Assembly (NCBI GenBank): GCA_001871075.1
Contig: MNUP01000128.1
Coordinates: 1-43,315 of the forward strand
DNA from: Candidatus Desantisbacteria bacterium CG1_02_49_89
GTDB taxonomy: Bacteria > Desantisbacteria > UBA1551
DNA: 43,315 nucleotides
Direction of reading: 5' to 3'
The translations under genes and the position numbers were made by a program. This document shows, piece by piece, positions 28,253 to 36,842 of the stretch. The notes under the pieces are model-generated. The model was not told the DNA's origin. It did no database searches and saw nothing but the letters and a program-made list of their open reading frames with translations. Each line of letters begins with the position of its first letter. The first letter of the stretch is position 1.

Positions 28253-29737
28253 TTAATGGGAAAGGGCAAAAACCACGGTGTTGATGCCGAGCCTGAGGCT
28301 GTCTTCGGGCATGACCGCGAGGCTGTAAGGCCGGACCTGCTCGTCCCACACAAGGCCGTAAGGGCTGTAAACAACCGCCGTGCCGCCCTCTATGTCTATG
28401 CCTTCCAGATACGGGGACGAAAAACCGGGACTGGCAAGCTCGACTTTCTGGGTGTAGGCGACCTTTTGTATCGTGTAGAATGAATCGAATATCGAATGGG
28501 ACGTTCCAAGGGCTTTCATTTCAAAGCCGGGAAGCACCCTTTTCATCTCCCGCTTGAAAGCGATGTCAAAATCCGCGCTGCCGCAGCAGGCATTGGCGAA
28601 CAGGAAACCGCCTTTTTTCAGGTAACTGGCAAGGTTGGAGATCTCCTGGGAGGTGAACTTGAAATCGTAATGGCCGGTCATGTAAAGGAACGGGTACGAG
28701 AAAAGGTCCGCGCTGGCAAGGTCAACCTTCACGCGGCGCAGTTTCGCGTCGCTTGAAGTACTTTCCTTCATTTTCTGGATGAACCTGGAAACGGCCCCGG
28801 CGTGGGGGTCCCAGTCACCGCCGTGCATTACCTGCGCGAAAATGAACTCGCCGCCCTTTTCCCTTTCAACGTCCTCGTAAACAGGGGTTTTGGTATACTG
28901 CTGGGCTGCCTGGTGGAACGCGAGGCAGTACGCCATAAGGTTTGTTCCGAGTTTCAGCGCGTCATCCGGCTCGATAAGGAACTCGGCAGTGGGGACTATA
29001 AGCTCGTCCCACCCGGCCGAAATATCCGCTTTGCTCAGGATGACCGCGGTGCGGCAACCCACGTTTATGCCTTCAAAATTGGGAGCTGCCTGGATAGCCG
29101 GAGCATCCGCTGCAGACTGGCCGGGTTCCGGCTTGCGGTAATTCACTTTCTCGATGGTGTAATAGGAGGCGTAGATCGGATGGTCAGGAGGCAGGACCAC
29201 CATAGGCCTGTCAGGAAGTATCTTCTGCATCTCGTCCTTGAAGGACGCGGAGAAAATAACGTTGCCGCAGCAGGCGTTGCCGATTATAGTGCCGCCGTTC
29301 GCGAGGTACTGGCGCATTTTCTCTATCTCGTCCGAGCTGAAACGGAAGCGCTGGTGGCCGGTGAAATACATCACGGGAAGGACTTTGGGATCGAACGAGA
29401 ATTCCTTCAAAGACATTTCGTTGGTCGTGTAGGAAATGTTCAGCCTGGGCGAAGCGTACGCGAGAAGCTGTTTGAGATCGGCTATGGTGCCGCGCCACTG
29501 CTCGCCTGTGCCGTATTTTACCTTGGTCGCCAGTGCCAGGGGCTGGGGCGGGCGTTTCTGCTCTGAGCGCCTCATAGGGACAACGGGAAGAGGCAGAGGG
29601 GGAAATCCCTCAGCCGCGCTGACCCTCTGGGGCTTTGCCGGGGGCGGAAGGCCGTGCACGGTGGGGTTTGCGGCGTACGCCGCAGAAACCACTGAACCGA
29701 ACAGCAAAAAACAAATCACAAAATGCTTCATACTCAC
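28253..29737 (-). CDS. Secreted protein with two tandem DUF4159-like domains
   Basis: 494 aa; signal peptide. Two parallel blocks: VMYFTGHQRFRFSSDEIEKMRQYLANGGTIIGNACCG and FLYMTGHYDFKFTSQEISNLASYLKKGGFLFANACCG. Confidence 0.82.
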   Translation of the reverse strand: MSMKHFVICFLLFGSVVSAAYAANPTVHGLPPPAKPQRVSAAEGFPPLPLPVVPMRRSEQKRPPQPLALATKVKYGTGEQWRGTIADLKQLLAYASPRLNISYTTNEMSLKEFSFDPKVLPVMYFTGHQRFRFSSDEIEKMRQYLANGGTIIGNACCGNVIFSASFKDEMQKILPDRPMVVLPPDHPIYASYYTIEKVNYRKPEPGQSAADAPAIQAAPNFEGINVGCRTAVILSKADISAGWDELIVPTAEFLIEPDDALKLGTNLMAYCLAFHQAAQQYTKTPVYEDVEREKGGEFIFAQVMHGGDWDPHAGAVSRFIQKMKESTSSDAKLRRVKVDLASADLFSYPFLYMTGHYDFKFTSQEISNLASYLKKGGFLFANACCGSADFDIAFKREMKRVLPGFEMKALGTSHSIFDSFYTIQKVAYTQKVELASPGFSSPYLEGIDIEGGTAVVYSPYGLVWDEQVRPYSLAVMPEDSLRLGINTVVFALSH

Positions 29738-29801
29738 CTCTCTTAAACTATGAATTTAAAAATACCGTAACAACAGAGAACACAGAGTTTTAACCACGAA
29801 C

Positions 29802-29874
29802 TAGCCCCTGCGGGTTTCTGCGAAACCATAACGCTGGGGCCTACGAACCAGAACTGGGTCGATGGCTCTCCGGC
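29802..29874 (-). repeat. Family A repeat, copy 5
   Basis: The reverse complement CCGGAGAGCCATCGACCCAGTTCTGGTTCGTAGGCCCCAGCGTTATGGTTTCGCAGAAACCCGCAGGGGC aligns with copy 4. Confidence 0.7.
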
Positions 29875-29976
29875 ACGGATTAACACGGATTTAAAATGGA
29901 GCTGCCTTAACCTCGCAAACCTAAAGGTTTGCCCTACTAAACCTACCCTCTGTAAACTATGTAAACTTTGTAAACT

Positions 29977-31245
29977 TTAAAGTATGGATTTCGGGTTTTC
30001 AAGAGTTTCCTTTATCTTTTTCAGGAACTGGGCGCCAAGGGCGCCGTCCACTATCCTGTGGTCGCAGGACAAATTAAGCTTTACTATCTGGCGCACTACA
30101 ACCGCGTCGTTGACAACCGCCGGCCTTTTCTTTATCTCGCCGAACGCCAGTATCGTTGCCTGGGGCGGGTTGATTATCGCGTTGAAAACGTCCACTCCCA
30201 TGGTGCCGAGGTTCGAAAGCGTTATAGTGCCCCCTGAAAGCTCAGCGAGGCTGAGCTTGTTGTCGCGCGCCTTCTGGATAAGCTCCTTTGACTCCGGAGC
30301 AATCTGCAGGACGGTTTTCTTGTCGGCGTCCTTCAGCACAGGGACCACGAGCTCGAAAAGCTCTGTCTCAGCCCCGGACGAATCCTTGTACTTCCCGGTC
30401 CTTGAAACCGCGATACCGATATTAACTGCGGGATTAATAAGTATCCTGTCGCCAATGAACGAGCCGTTGACAACCGGCATCGCGCGCAGAGCGTTCGCCG
30501 CGGCCTTGATTATCAGGTCGTTATGCGAAAAAAACTGCTTTTCCTTTTTCATCTGCTCCCTTATCTCGCTGGCAACGGTCATATCCACCTCAACGGTCAG
30601 GTAGAAATGCGGGACCGTGAGCTTGGACTGCAGCATCCTCTCAGCGATTATCTTGCGTATGCCTGTGGCAGGTATCGTGACAGCGCCTTCGGGACCAGAA
30701 ACTTCCTCTTTGATCTTGTCCCGATGTAACATCGGGGCCGCTACAGGGCCTGCGCCCGCGGCACCTGCGACACCTGCGGCAAGCACGTCTTCCTTTTCTA
30801 TCCTTCCGCCCGGACCTGTGCCTTTTATATTCAATAGATTTATGCCTTTTTCCTCAGCAAGCCGCCTGGCAAGAGGTGATGCCTTGATCCTGTCACCTGC
30901 CGAAGGCGGAGCCGAAGGTGTCGAAGGCGTAGCCGCCGAAGGTACCGGGGCAGGAGCGGCCGGAATGGGTGCATCAGGAACTGATGCATCCGGAATAGAT
31001 TCATCCATCGAGGAGGCGATGTAACCTATGGTCTTCGTCACCTGCACCACATCCTCCTCCTTGACAAGCAGTTTCCTTATTATGCCGCTTTCAGGCGCTT
31101 CGACCTCGAAGTTCGCCTTGTCTGTCATGACCTCAAAAAGTATCTCCCCTTTCTCGACCTTCTCGCCTTCTTTCTTACGCCATTTGGAGATCGTTCCCTC
31201 TTCCATTGTTTCGCCCAGCTTGGGCAGCTTTATTTCGGTAACCAT
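29977..31245 (-). CDS. Dihydrolipoamide acyltransferase (E2) of a 2-oxoacid dehydrogenase complex
   Basis: Lipoyl domain (GETMEEGTISKWRKKEGEKVEKGEILFEVMTDKANFEV), peripheral subunit-binding domain (ASPLARRLAEEKGINLLNIKGTGPGGRIEKEDV), catalytic DHRIVDG. The start at MVTEIKL is supported by GGAGGG. Confidence 0.95.
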   Translation of the reverse strand: MVTEIKLPKLGETMEEGTISKWRKKEGEKVEKGEILFEVMTDKANFEVEAPESGIIRKLLVKEEDVVQVTKTIGYIASSMDESIPDASVPDAPIPAAPAPVPSAATPSTPSAPPSAGDRIKASPLARRLAEEKGINLLNIKGTGPGGRIEKEDVLAAGVAGAAGAGPVAAPMLHRDKIKEEVSGPEGAVTIPATGIRKIIAERMLQSKLTVPHFYLTVEVDMTVASEIREQMKKEKQFFSHNDLIIKAAANALRAMPVVNGSFIGDRILINPAVNIGIAVSRTGKYKDSSGAETELFELVVPVLKDADKKTVLQIAPESKELIQKARDNKLSLAELSGGTITLSNLGTMGVDVFNAIINPPQATILAFGEIKKRPAVVNDAVVVRQIVKLNLSCDHRIVDGALGAQFLKKIKETLENPKSIL

Positions 31246-31363
31246 GTTTCCCTCCAAAAATTAGGTCAAAACTCAAAGGTCAAATCGCAAATCGCAAATC
31301 TATGGAATTTCAGCTTTGACCTTTGACCTTTGCGCTTTGAGTTTTGAGATATATTTATATTTT

Positions 31364-32338
31364 TTATGCCAGCGCTTCTTTCACTGCCTTGATAATGCTG
31401 TCTTTCGTGGGTATAACGTACTGCTCGAGCACCGGGCTTTTCGGTATGGGAACGTCGATCGCTGCCACCCTTTTAACCGGGCCGTCAAGGTAATCGAACG
31501 CGTTCTCGATTATCTGCATCCCTATCTCGCCGCCGAACCCGCCTGTCTTGCACGCCTCGTGGGCGACGACCGCGCGGTTTGTTTTTTTCACGGAATCCAC
31601 GATAGTCTTTATGTCAAGCGGGGCAAGGGTCCTGACGTCGATGACCTCAACGTCTATCCCCTCAGCTTCAAGGATTTTCGCGGCTTCAAGCGCGACAAGC
31701 ACCGTCCGGGAATACGAAACAACGGTAACGTCCTTCCCCTGCCTTTTCACGTCCGCGACTCCCAGCGGCACAACATGGTCCCCGTCAGGGACAGGGCCTT
31801 TCTCCTTGTAAAGCATCTTGTGCTCTATGAACACGACGGGGTTATCGTCCCGGATGCTCGCCTTGAGCAGGCCTTTCGCGTCCGCGGGCGTAGAAGGCAT
31901 GACCACTTTCAGGCCCGGGATGCCTGTGAACCAGTGCTCCAGGCTCTGCGAATGGTGGGCGCCAAGCGTCCTGCCTGCACCGCCTTCGGTGCGCATTACC
32001 ATCGGAGCCTTGAATTTCCCGCCGAACATGTACCTTATCTTCGCGGCCTGGTTGCACAGCTGGTCCATTGCCTGGCCCATGAAATCAACGTACATTATTT
32101 CCGCGACAGGCCGTTTTCCCATCATCGCGGCGCCGATCGCGGCGCCCGTGATAGCGGATTCCGAGATCGCGGTGTCCATGACCCTTTCAGGCCCGTATTT
32201 TTCAAGCAGGCCCCTTGTGACGCCGTACGCGCCTCCGTACACTCCTATGTCCTCCCCGAGCAGGAACACGTTCGGGTCCCTCTCCATTTCCTCCTGCAAC
32301 GCCTCGTTCAACGCCTGCCAGTAAGCTATCTCGCGCAT
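31364..32338 (-). CDS. 2-oxoacid dehydrogenase E1 beta subunit
   Basis: MREIAYWQALNEALQEEMERDPNVFLLGEDIGVYGGAYGVTRGLLEKYGPERVMDTAISESAITGAAIGAAM. Confidence 0.95.
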   Translation of the reverse strand: MREIAYWQALNEALQEEMERDPNVFLLGEDIGVYGGAYGVTRGLLEKYGPERVMDTAISESAITGAAIGAAMMGKRPVAEIMYVDFMGQAMDQLCNQAAKIRYMFGGKFKAPMVMRTEGGAGRTLGAHHSQSLEHWFTGIPGLKVVMPSTPADAKGLLKASIRDDNPVVFIEHKMLYKEKGPVPDGDHVVPLGVADVKRQGKDVTVVSYSRTVLVALEAAKILEAEGIDVEVIDVRTLAPLDIKTIVDSVKKTNRAVVAHEACKTGGFGGEIGMQIIENAFDYLDGPVKRVAAIDVPIPKSPVLEQYVIPTKDSIIKAVKEALA

Positions 32339-32389
32339 TTAGCCTCCAATACTTCTACCACGAAGACACGAAAAACTTTTACCCCTTGA

Positions 32390-32495
32390 TTTTAACCACG
32401 AATTCTCACGAATTATCACTAATTACAATATAATGTTTGTGTAAAAAACGATCAGGTTCTATTCGTGGAAATTAGTGTTAATTCGTGGTTAAAAG
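32390..32495. repeat. About 105-bp hairpin-forming CACGAATT repeat element, copy 1
   Basis: TTTTAACCACGAATTCTCACGAATTATCACTAATTACAATATAATGTTTGTGTAA...ATTCGTGGAAATTAGTGTTAATTCGTGGTTAAAA. Confidence 0.8.
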
Positions 32496-32541
32496 ACCTC
32501 AGTGGCTGAATCCTGTTTTCGTATTTCGTGGAAATTTTATT

Positions 32542-33510
32542 TTAAGCAAACAGATCTTCGGTGACTTCCTCGGGCTTGGGCCAGGGCGAGTTCATCGCGA
32601 ACCTTACCGCGTCCTCTATCTCCTGTTTCACCTCAGCCCGTATATCATCGCACACGGCTTCGGAAATTATTCCGGCAAGAATTACTTTACTTCTGAATTT
32701 CAGTATAGGGTCTTTAGCCTGCCATTCCTTTTCCTCGTCCTTGGTCCTGTAAGCCCTGGGATCCGAGCGCGAATGGCCGTAATAGCGGTACGTTTTGCAC
32801 TCTATAAGAGAAGGACCTTCTCCCTTGCGCGCCTTTTCGGCGTATTTCATCACTATCTCTTTCACGGCGAGCACGTCCATCCCGTCAACCGCTTCCCCGG
32901 GAACCCCGTAGGCGCTGCTCCTCGTGTAAAGATCGTTGGTCGTGGTGACCCTGTTTACGGCGCCGGACATCCCGTAAAGGTTGTTCTCGCATATAAATAA
33001 GACCGGTAGCTTCCACACCGCCGCCATGTTCATTGACTCGTGGAACACGCCCTGGTTTATCGCGCCGTCCCCGAAATAACAGAGCACAACGTTCTCGCTC
33101 TTGTCTTTCTTGAGCGCGAGCGCCGCTCCTACCGCCACTGGTATGTTAGCCCCGACTATCCCGGTCGCCCCGAGGTTGCGCGTGGCCGGGTCGCATAGGT
33201 GCAGGGAACCGCCCTTACCCTTGCAGCAGCCTGTGACCTTACCGAAGATCTCGGCCATGAGCTCTGATATCACGCCGCCCTTCGCTATGGCGTGGCCGTG
33301 GCCCCTATGGGTGCTGGCTATCCAGTCATCCGGCCGTATCCCCGCGCAGGAACCTACGGCAACAGCCTCCTCGCCCGCGTACAGGTGGGAGCCGCCGTCT
33401 ATCACATTCTGCCCCAGCAGCTCCATTATCTTGTCCTCGAAGAACCTTATCTGGTACATCTGCCTCAGAAGCTTCGCAGCCTCTTCCTTCTTCACGTTCA
33501 CTTCTTCCAT
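32542..33510 (-). CDS. 2-oxoacid dehydrogenase E1 alpha subunit
   Basis: MYQIRFFEDKIMELL...THRGHGHAIAKG...GDGAINQGVFHESMNMAAVWKLPVLFICENNLYGMS (thiamine diphosphate-binding motif). Confidence 0.95.
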   Translation of the reverse strand: MEEVNVKKEEAAKLLRQMYQIRFFEDKIMELLGQNVIDGGSHLYAGEEAVAVGSCAGIRPDDWIASTHRGHGHAIAKGGVISELMAEIFGKVTGCCKGKGGSLHLCDPATRNLGATGIVGANIPVAVGAALALKKDKSENVVLCYFGDGAINQGVFHESMNMAAVWKLPVLFICENNLYGMSGAVNRVTTTNDLYTRSSAYGVPGEAVDGMDVLAVKEIVMKYAEKARKGEGPSLIECKTYRYYGHSRSDPRAYRTKDEEKEWQAKDPILKFRSKVILAGIISEAVCDDIRAEVKQEIEDAVRFAMNSPWPKPEEVTEDLFA

Positions 33511-33724
33511 GCGTTTCTCCTTTCTCCTTAAAATATGATTTCAGCGATAAACTGCCCGATTACAGCGATAATAAATTTACCTCCTGCTCCCAAAACACGC
33601 AAACCTTCCTCCATCAAGATTGGCGGATCTACGAAAAGGTTTGCCCTACACAATAAAAAAACCTTGCTGCTGCGTTGACACGCTTTTAAACAAATGACTA
33701 ATGACAAATGACTAATGACTGTAT

Positions 33725-34765
33725 TTAAGGTTTAATGATCGTTTTGAACCCCTGGGCTTTTTCGACGGTCATTATGCCTTCCAGGATCTTGTCCAGCGGA
33801 AGGATCTTGGTGATGTATTTCTTCGCCTTTATCTTTCCCTCGCTTATAAGGCTGAGCGCTGTCTGGTTGTGCCTGGGCGCGGAGCCGTGCGTGCCGACTA
33901 CGGAAAATTCTTTGTAATGTATCTGGTTTGAGTCAAAATTGATGAACGGCTTGTCCTTCGGCAGACCTCCGAAGAAATTGATCCTGCCGCGTTTCGCCAC
34001 GAGCTGCAGGCTCTGTTCCTGGGCTTTACCCACAGAACAGGCAACAATGACCACATCAGCTCCCCTGCCGCTGCTTTCGTCCATAACGCGCTTTACAAGG
34101 TCCTCGGAAGCGGGATTCACGTAGATGTCAGCCGTGCCAAGCACTTTCGCCGCGTCCAGCCGTTCCTGCGCTGCCTCGGAAAGAATTGTCTTGCTCGCCC
34201 CTTTTGACCTTGCGAGCTCAAGGTGGAAACTTCCTATGGGACCCGAGCCGATGACAACAACTATGTCGCCCAGCTTCACGGGCGAGAGCTCCTGGCCGTT
34301 GATAACGCAGGCAAGCGGCTCCGCGATCGCGGCTTCCTCATAGGAAAGGTTGTCCGGCAGAACGTTAACGCACCCGTTCCTGACCGCGCGCTCAGGCACG
34401 CGCATATACTGCGCGAAACCGCCGTCATAATGGTAGCCTATTGCCGTAAGGTCATCGCACATTCCCTGAAAACCTCTGCGGCAGTAATAGCACTCCCCGC
34501 ACGGGACAGCCGGGGCGATCGCTACCCTCTGGCCTTTCCTGAACGCGGACACGTTCTTCCCAACCTCAATTATTTCGCCTGAAAGCTCATGACCCGTAAC
34601 CCTGGGGAAAACTATGTGCTTGTGCCCGGAATGAAAGACCTTTATGTCGGTCCCGCACACAGCGCACGCCCCTATCTTTATGACCAGCTCCTCCGGGCCC
34701 GGCCTGGGGTCCGGCACATCCTTGATCTGAAAATCCTCGATCTTTTCCAGCACAGCGGCTCTCAT
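33725..34765 (-). CDS. Zinc-dependent medium-chain alcohol/polyol dehydrogenase
   Basis: MRAAVLEKIEDFQIKDVPDPRPGPEELVIKIGACAVCGTDIKVFHSGH...GHELSGEIIEVG...CGECYYCRRGFQGMC. Start moved to 34765 (GGAGGG upstream). Confidence 0.9.
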   Translation of the reverse strand: MRAAVLEKIEDFQIKDVPDPRPGPEELVIKIGACAVCGTDIKVFHSGHKHIVFPRVTGHELSGEIIEVGKNVSAFRKGQRVAIAPAVPCGECYYCRRGFQGMCDDLTAIGYHYDGGFAQYMRVPERAVRNGCVNVLPDNLSYEEAAIAEPLACVINGQELSPVKLGDIVVVIGSGPIGSFHLELARSKGASKTILSEAAQERLDAAKVLGTADIYVNPASEDLVKRVMDESSGRGADVVIVACSVGKAQEQSLQLVAKRGRINFFGGLPKDKPFINFDSNQIHYKEFSVVGTHGSAPRHNQTALSLISEGKIKAKKYITKILPLDKILEGIMTVEKAQGFKTIIKP

Positions 34766-34799
34766 ACACCCTCCAATGATTTCCACTTTACCACCTAAT

Positions 34800-34903
34800 T
34801 TTAACCACGAATTTTCACGAATTATCACTAATTACAATATAGTGTTTGTGTAATAAAATTATCAGGTTTAATTCGTGGAAATTAGTGTTAATTCGTGGTT
34901 AAA
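34800..34903. repeat. Hairpin-forming CACGAATT repeat element, copy 2
   Basis: Nearly identical to 32390-32495 and in the same orientation. Confidence 0.8.
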
Positions 34904-34922
34904 AAACTTCAGTGGAAAGTAT

Positions 34923-35567
34923 TTATTTCGGGACTTTTTCCCAGTCCTCAAGGAATTTTTTCACGCCCGCGTCCGTAAGCGGGTGCTTGAACAGGCCCTG
35001 TACCACGCTGAACGGGATCGTTATGACGTGCGCGCCGGCAAGCGCGGCTTCCAGCACGTGCACGGGATTGCGGACGCTTGCGACTATTATCTCGGTTTTG
35101 TACCCGTAGTTCCTGTAGATCGTTACTATCTGCCTGACCAGGTCCATGCCTACGTGGCTTATGTCATCAAGCCTGCCGATGAACGGGCTGACGTAACTGG
35201 CGCCGACCTTGGCCGCGATGAGTGCCTGGTTGGGGCTGAAAACAAGCGTGACGTTGGTCTTTATGCCTTCCTTGCTGAGAACCTTGACCGCCTTCATTCC
35301 CTCGGGGATGAAAGGGACCTTCACGACTATGTTCCTGTGGATCTTTACAAGCTCCCTTGCCTCGGCGATGATCTCGTCCTTCTTTAAACTGACCGCTTCA
35401 GCGCTTATGGGGCCGTCCACTATCGTGGTGATCTCCTTTATCACGTCCAGGAACTTCTTCCCTGTCTTTGAAATGAGCGAGGGGTTCGTTGTGACACCGT
35501 CTATCACGCCCAGCTCAGCCGCTTCCCTGATCTCGTTCACGTCCGCCGTGTCGATGAAGAACTTCAT
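34923..35567 (-). CDS. fsa: Fructose-6-phosphate aldolase / short transaldolase
   Basis: [39 protein letters not shown] ... [30 protein letters not shown]. Confidence 0.93.
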   Translation of the reverse strand: MKFFIDTADVNEIREAAELGVIDGVTTNPSLISKTGKKFLDVIKEITTIVDGPISAEAVSLKKDEIIAEARELVKIHRNIVVKVPFIPEGMKAVKVLSKEGIKTNVTLVFSPNQALIAAKVGASYVSPFIGRLDDISHVGMDLVRQIVTIYRNYGYKTEIIVASVRNPVHVLEAALAGAHVITIPFSVVQGLFKHPLTDAGVKKFLEDWEKVPK

Positions 35568-35687
35568 TTAAGCCTCCCGAGTAAGTGTTAATGACAATTA
35601 TGAGTTATGAATTATGAATGAAGGAATTATTTTAATTAAAAAATGCAGGTGGAATTTTAAATAAACTCCATGCAGTTGACTCATAAC

Positions 35688-36842
35688 TCATAACTCATAA
35701 TTCATAATTAAGTTGTATAGTTCTTCGCCGGGGGTGAGGCCGCAGATATCCTGCAGGACCGCGTCAACTCCCTTTGTTTTAAGCAGAGCCTGCAGGCTCT
35801 GCGCATCCTTATCATCCGGGTTGTCGTAAGAAAGCGCTGCCTTTATGCCTTTCACGAAATTAATGGGTTTCAACCCATATTCGAGCGCGAGTTTAGCCCC
35901 GCCGATAAGCCTGTCCGTGGGCTTCAGCTTCCTTACAGGGTCCTTGCCTACCCTCGCGACCGTATCGCCCAGGGAAACGTTTGCAAACCTTTCCAGCAGA
36001 TCGTTAACGTGAGCCTGGTAATCCGCCGGCGCGAACCCGTGCTTCTTTATGAGCGCCTTGCCCGATTCGTCCATTACAGCTCCCAGCACGATCCCGCGTA
36101 TCTCTTTGTCCTTCACAGCCTCGTAGATATACGTGTATCCTTTTTTGTAGCCGAGGTAAGCGGATATCGCGTGGCCCGCGTTGTGCGTGAAAAGCTTCCT
36201 TTCCTCATACGCGTGGAAATTGTCTATGGGTATCACGCCGGTTATTTTGGGGATCTCGCCCCTGAACCCGGGCCTGTCAACAGGCAGTTCCTTGTACGCT
36301 TCCGCGAGAACAAGCAAAGGATCCTTGCGGGAAAGTTCTTCCGGGATAACAGGCACCATGCGGCTCACAACCGCTTCCACGAAACCAAGCTTCGCCTCAA
36401 CTTCTTTCCTGCCCTGGTCTGAAAGATCGTTAAAGACCATATCTTTAAAGATCTTCCTGACATCCATCAGGTTCTCGCAGATTATTATATTGAGGGGAAC
36501 CTTGTTCCCTTCCGCGAGCCTTTTTTCAAAGCCTTTCGCGATAAGCGGGGCTATGAATTTCAGGACGCCTGCGCCTACAGCGGTGGCAAGAAGGTCAGCC
36601 GAGGCGATCTCCGCGGCCACGGCCGCGGCATCCTTTGAATTCACTGCGCGGACGTTTTTAACCGTTATTTCCTGCGGCTTGTTCCCGACTATCCTCAGCG
36701 CGTACTGCCGCTTTTCGTTGAGCAGGGACAGCACTTCCTCTTTGACATCCACAAACACAGTCTCGTACCCGGACTCAAAGAACAGCTGGCCCATGAAACC
36801 GCGGCCTATGTTGCCTGCGCCGAACTGCACCACCTTTTTCAT
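35688..36842 (-). CDS. mtlD: Mannitol-1-phosphate 5-dehydrogenase
   Basis: MKKVVQFGAGNIGRGFMGQLFFESGYETVFVDV, GVIPIDNFHAYEERKLFTHNAGHAISAYLGYKKGYTYIYEAVKD. Confidence 0.9.
   Translation of the reverse strand: MKKVVQFGAGNIGRGFMGQLFFESGYETVFVDVKEEVLSLLNEKRQYALRIVGNKPQEITVKNVRAVNSKDAAAVAAEIASADLLATAVGAGVLKFIAPLIAKGFEKRLAEGNKVPLNIIICENLMDVRKIFKDMVFNDLSDQGRKEVEAKLGFVEAVVSRMVPVIPEELSRKDPLLVLAEAYKELPVDRPGFRGEIPKITGVIPIDNFHAYEERKLFTHNAGHAISAYLGYKKGYTYIYEAVKDKEIRGIVLGAVMDESGKALIKKHGFAPADYQAHVNDLLERFANVSLGDTVARVGKDPVRKLKPTDRLIGGAKLALEYGLKPINFVKGIKAALSYDNPDDKDAQSLQALLKTKGVDAVLQDICGLTPGEELYNLIMNYEL

Noticed and set aside
31316-32389. 357-aa plus-strand ORF opposite E1-beta
   Set aside because: Complete antisense overlap with a confidently identified gene.
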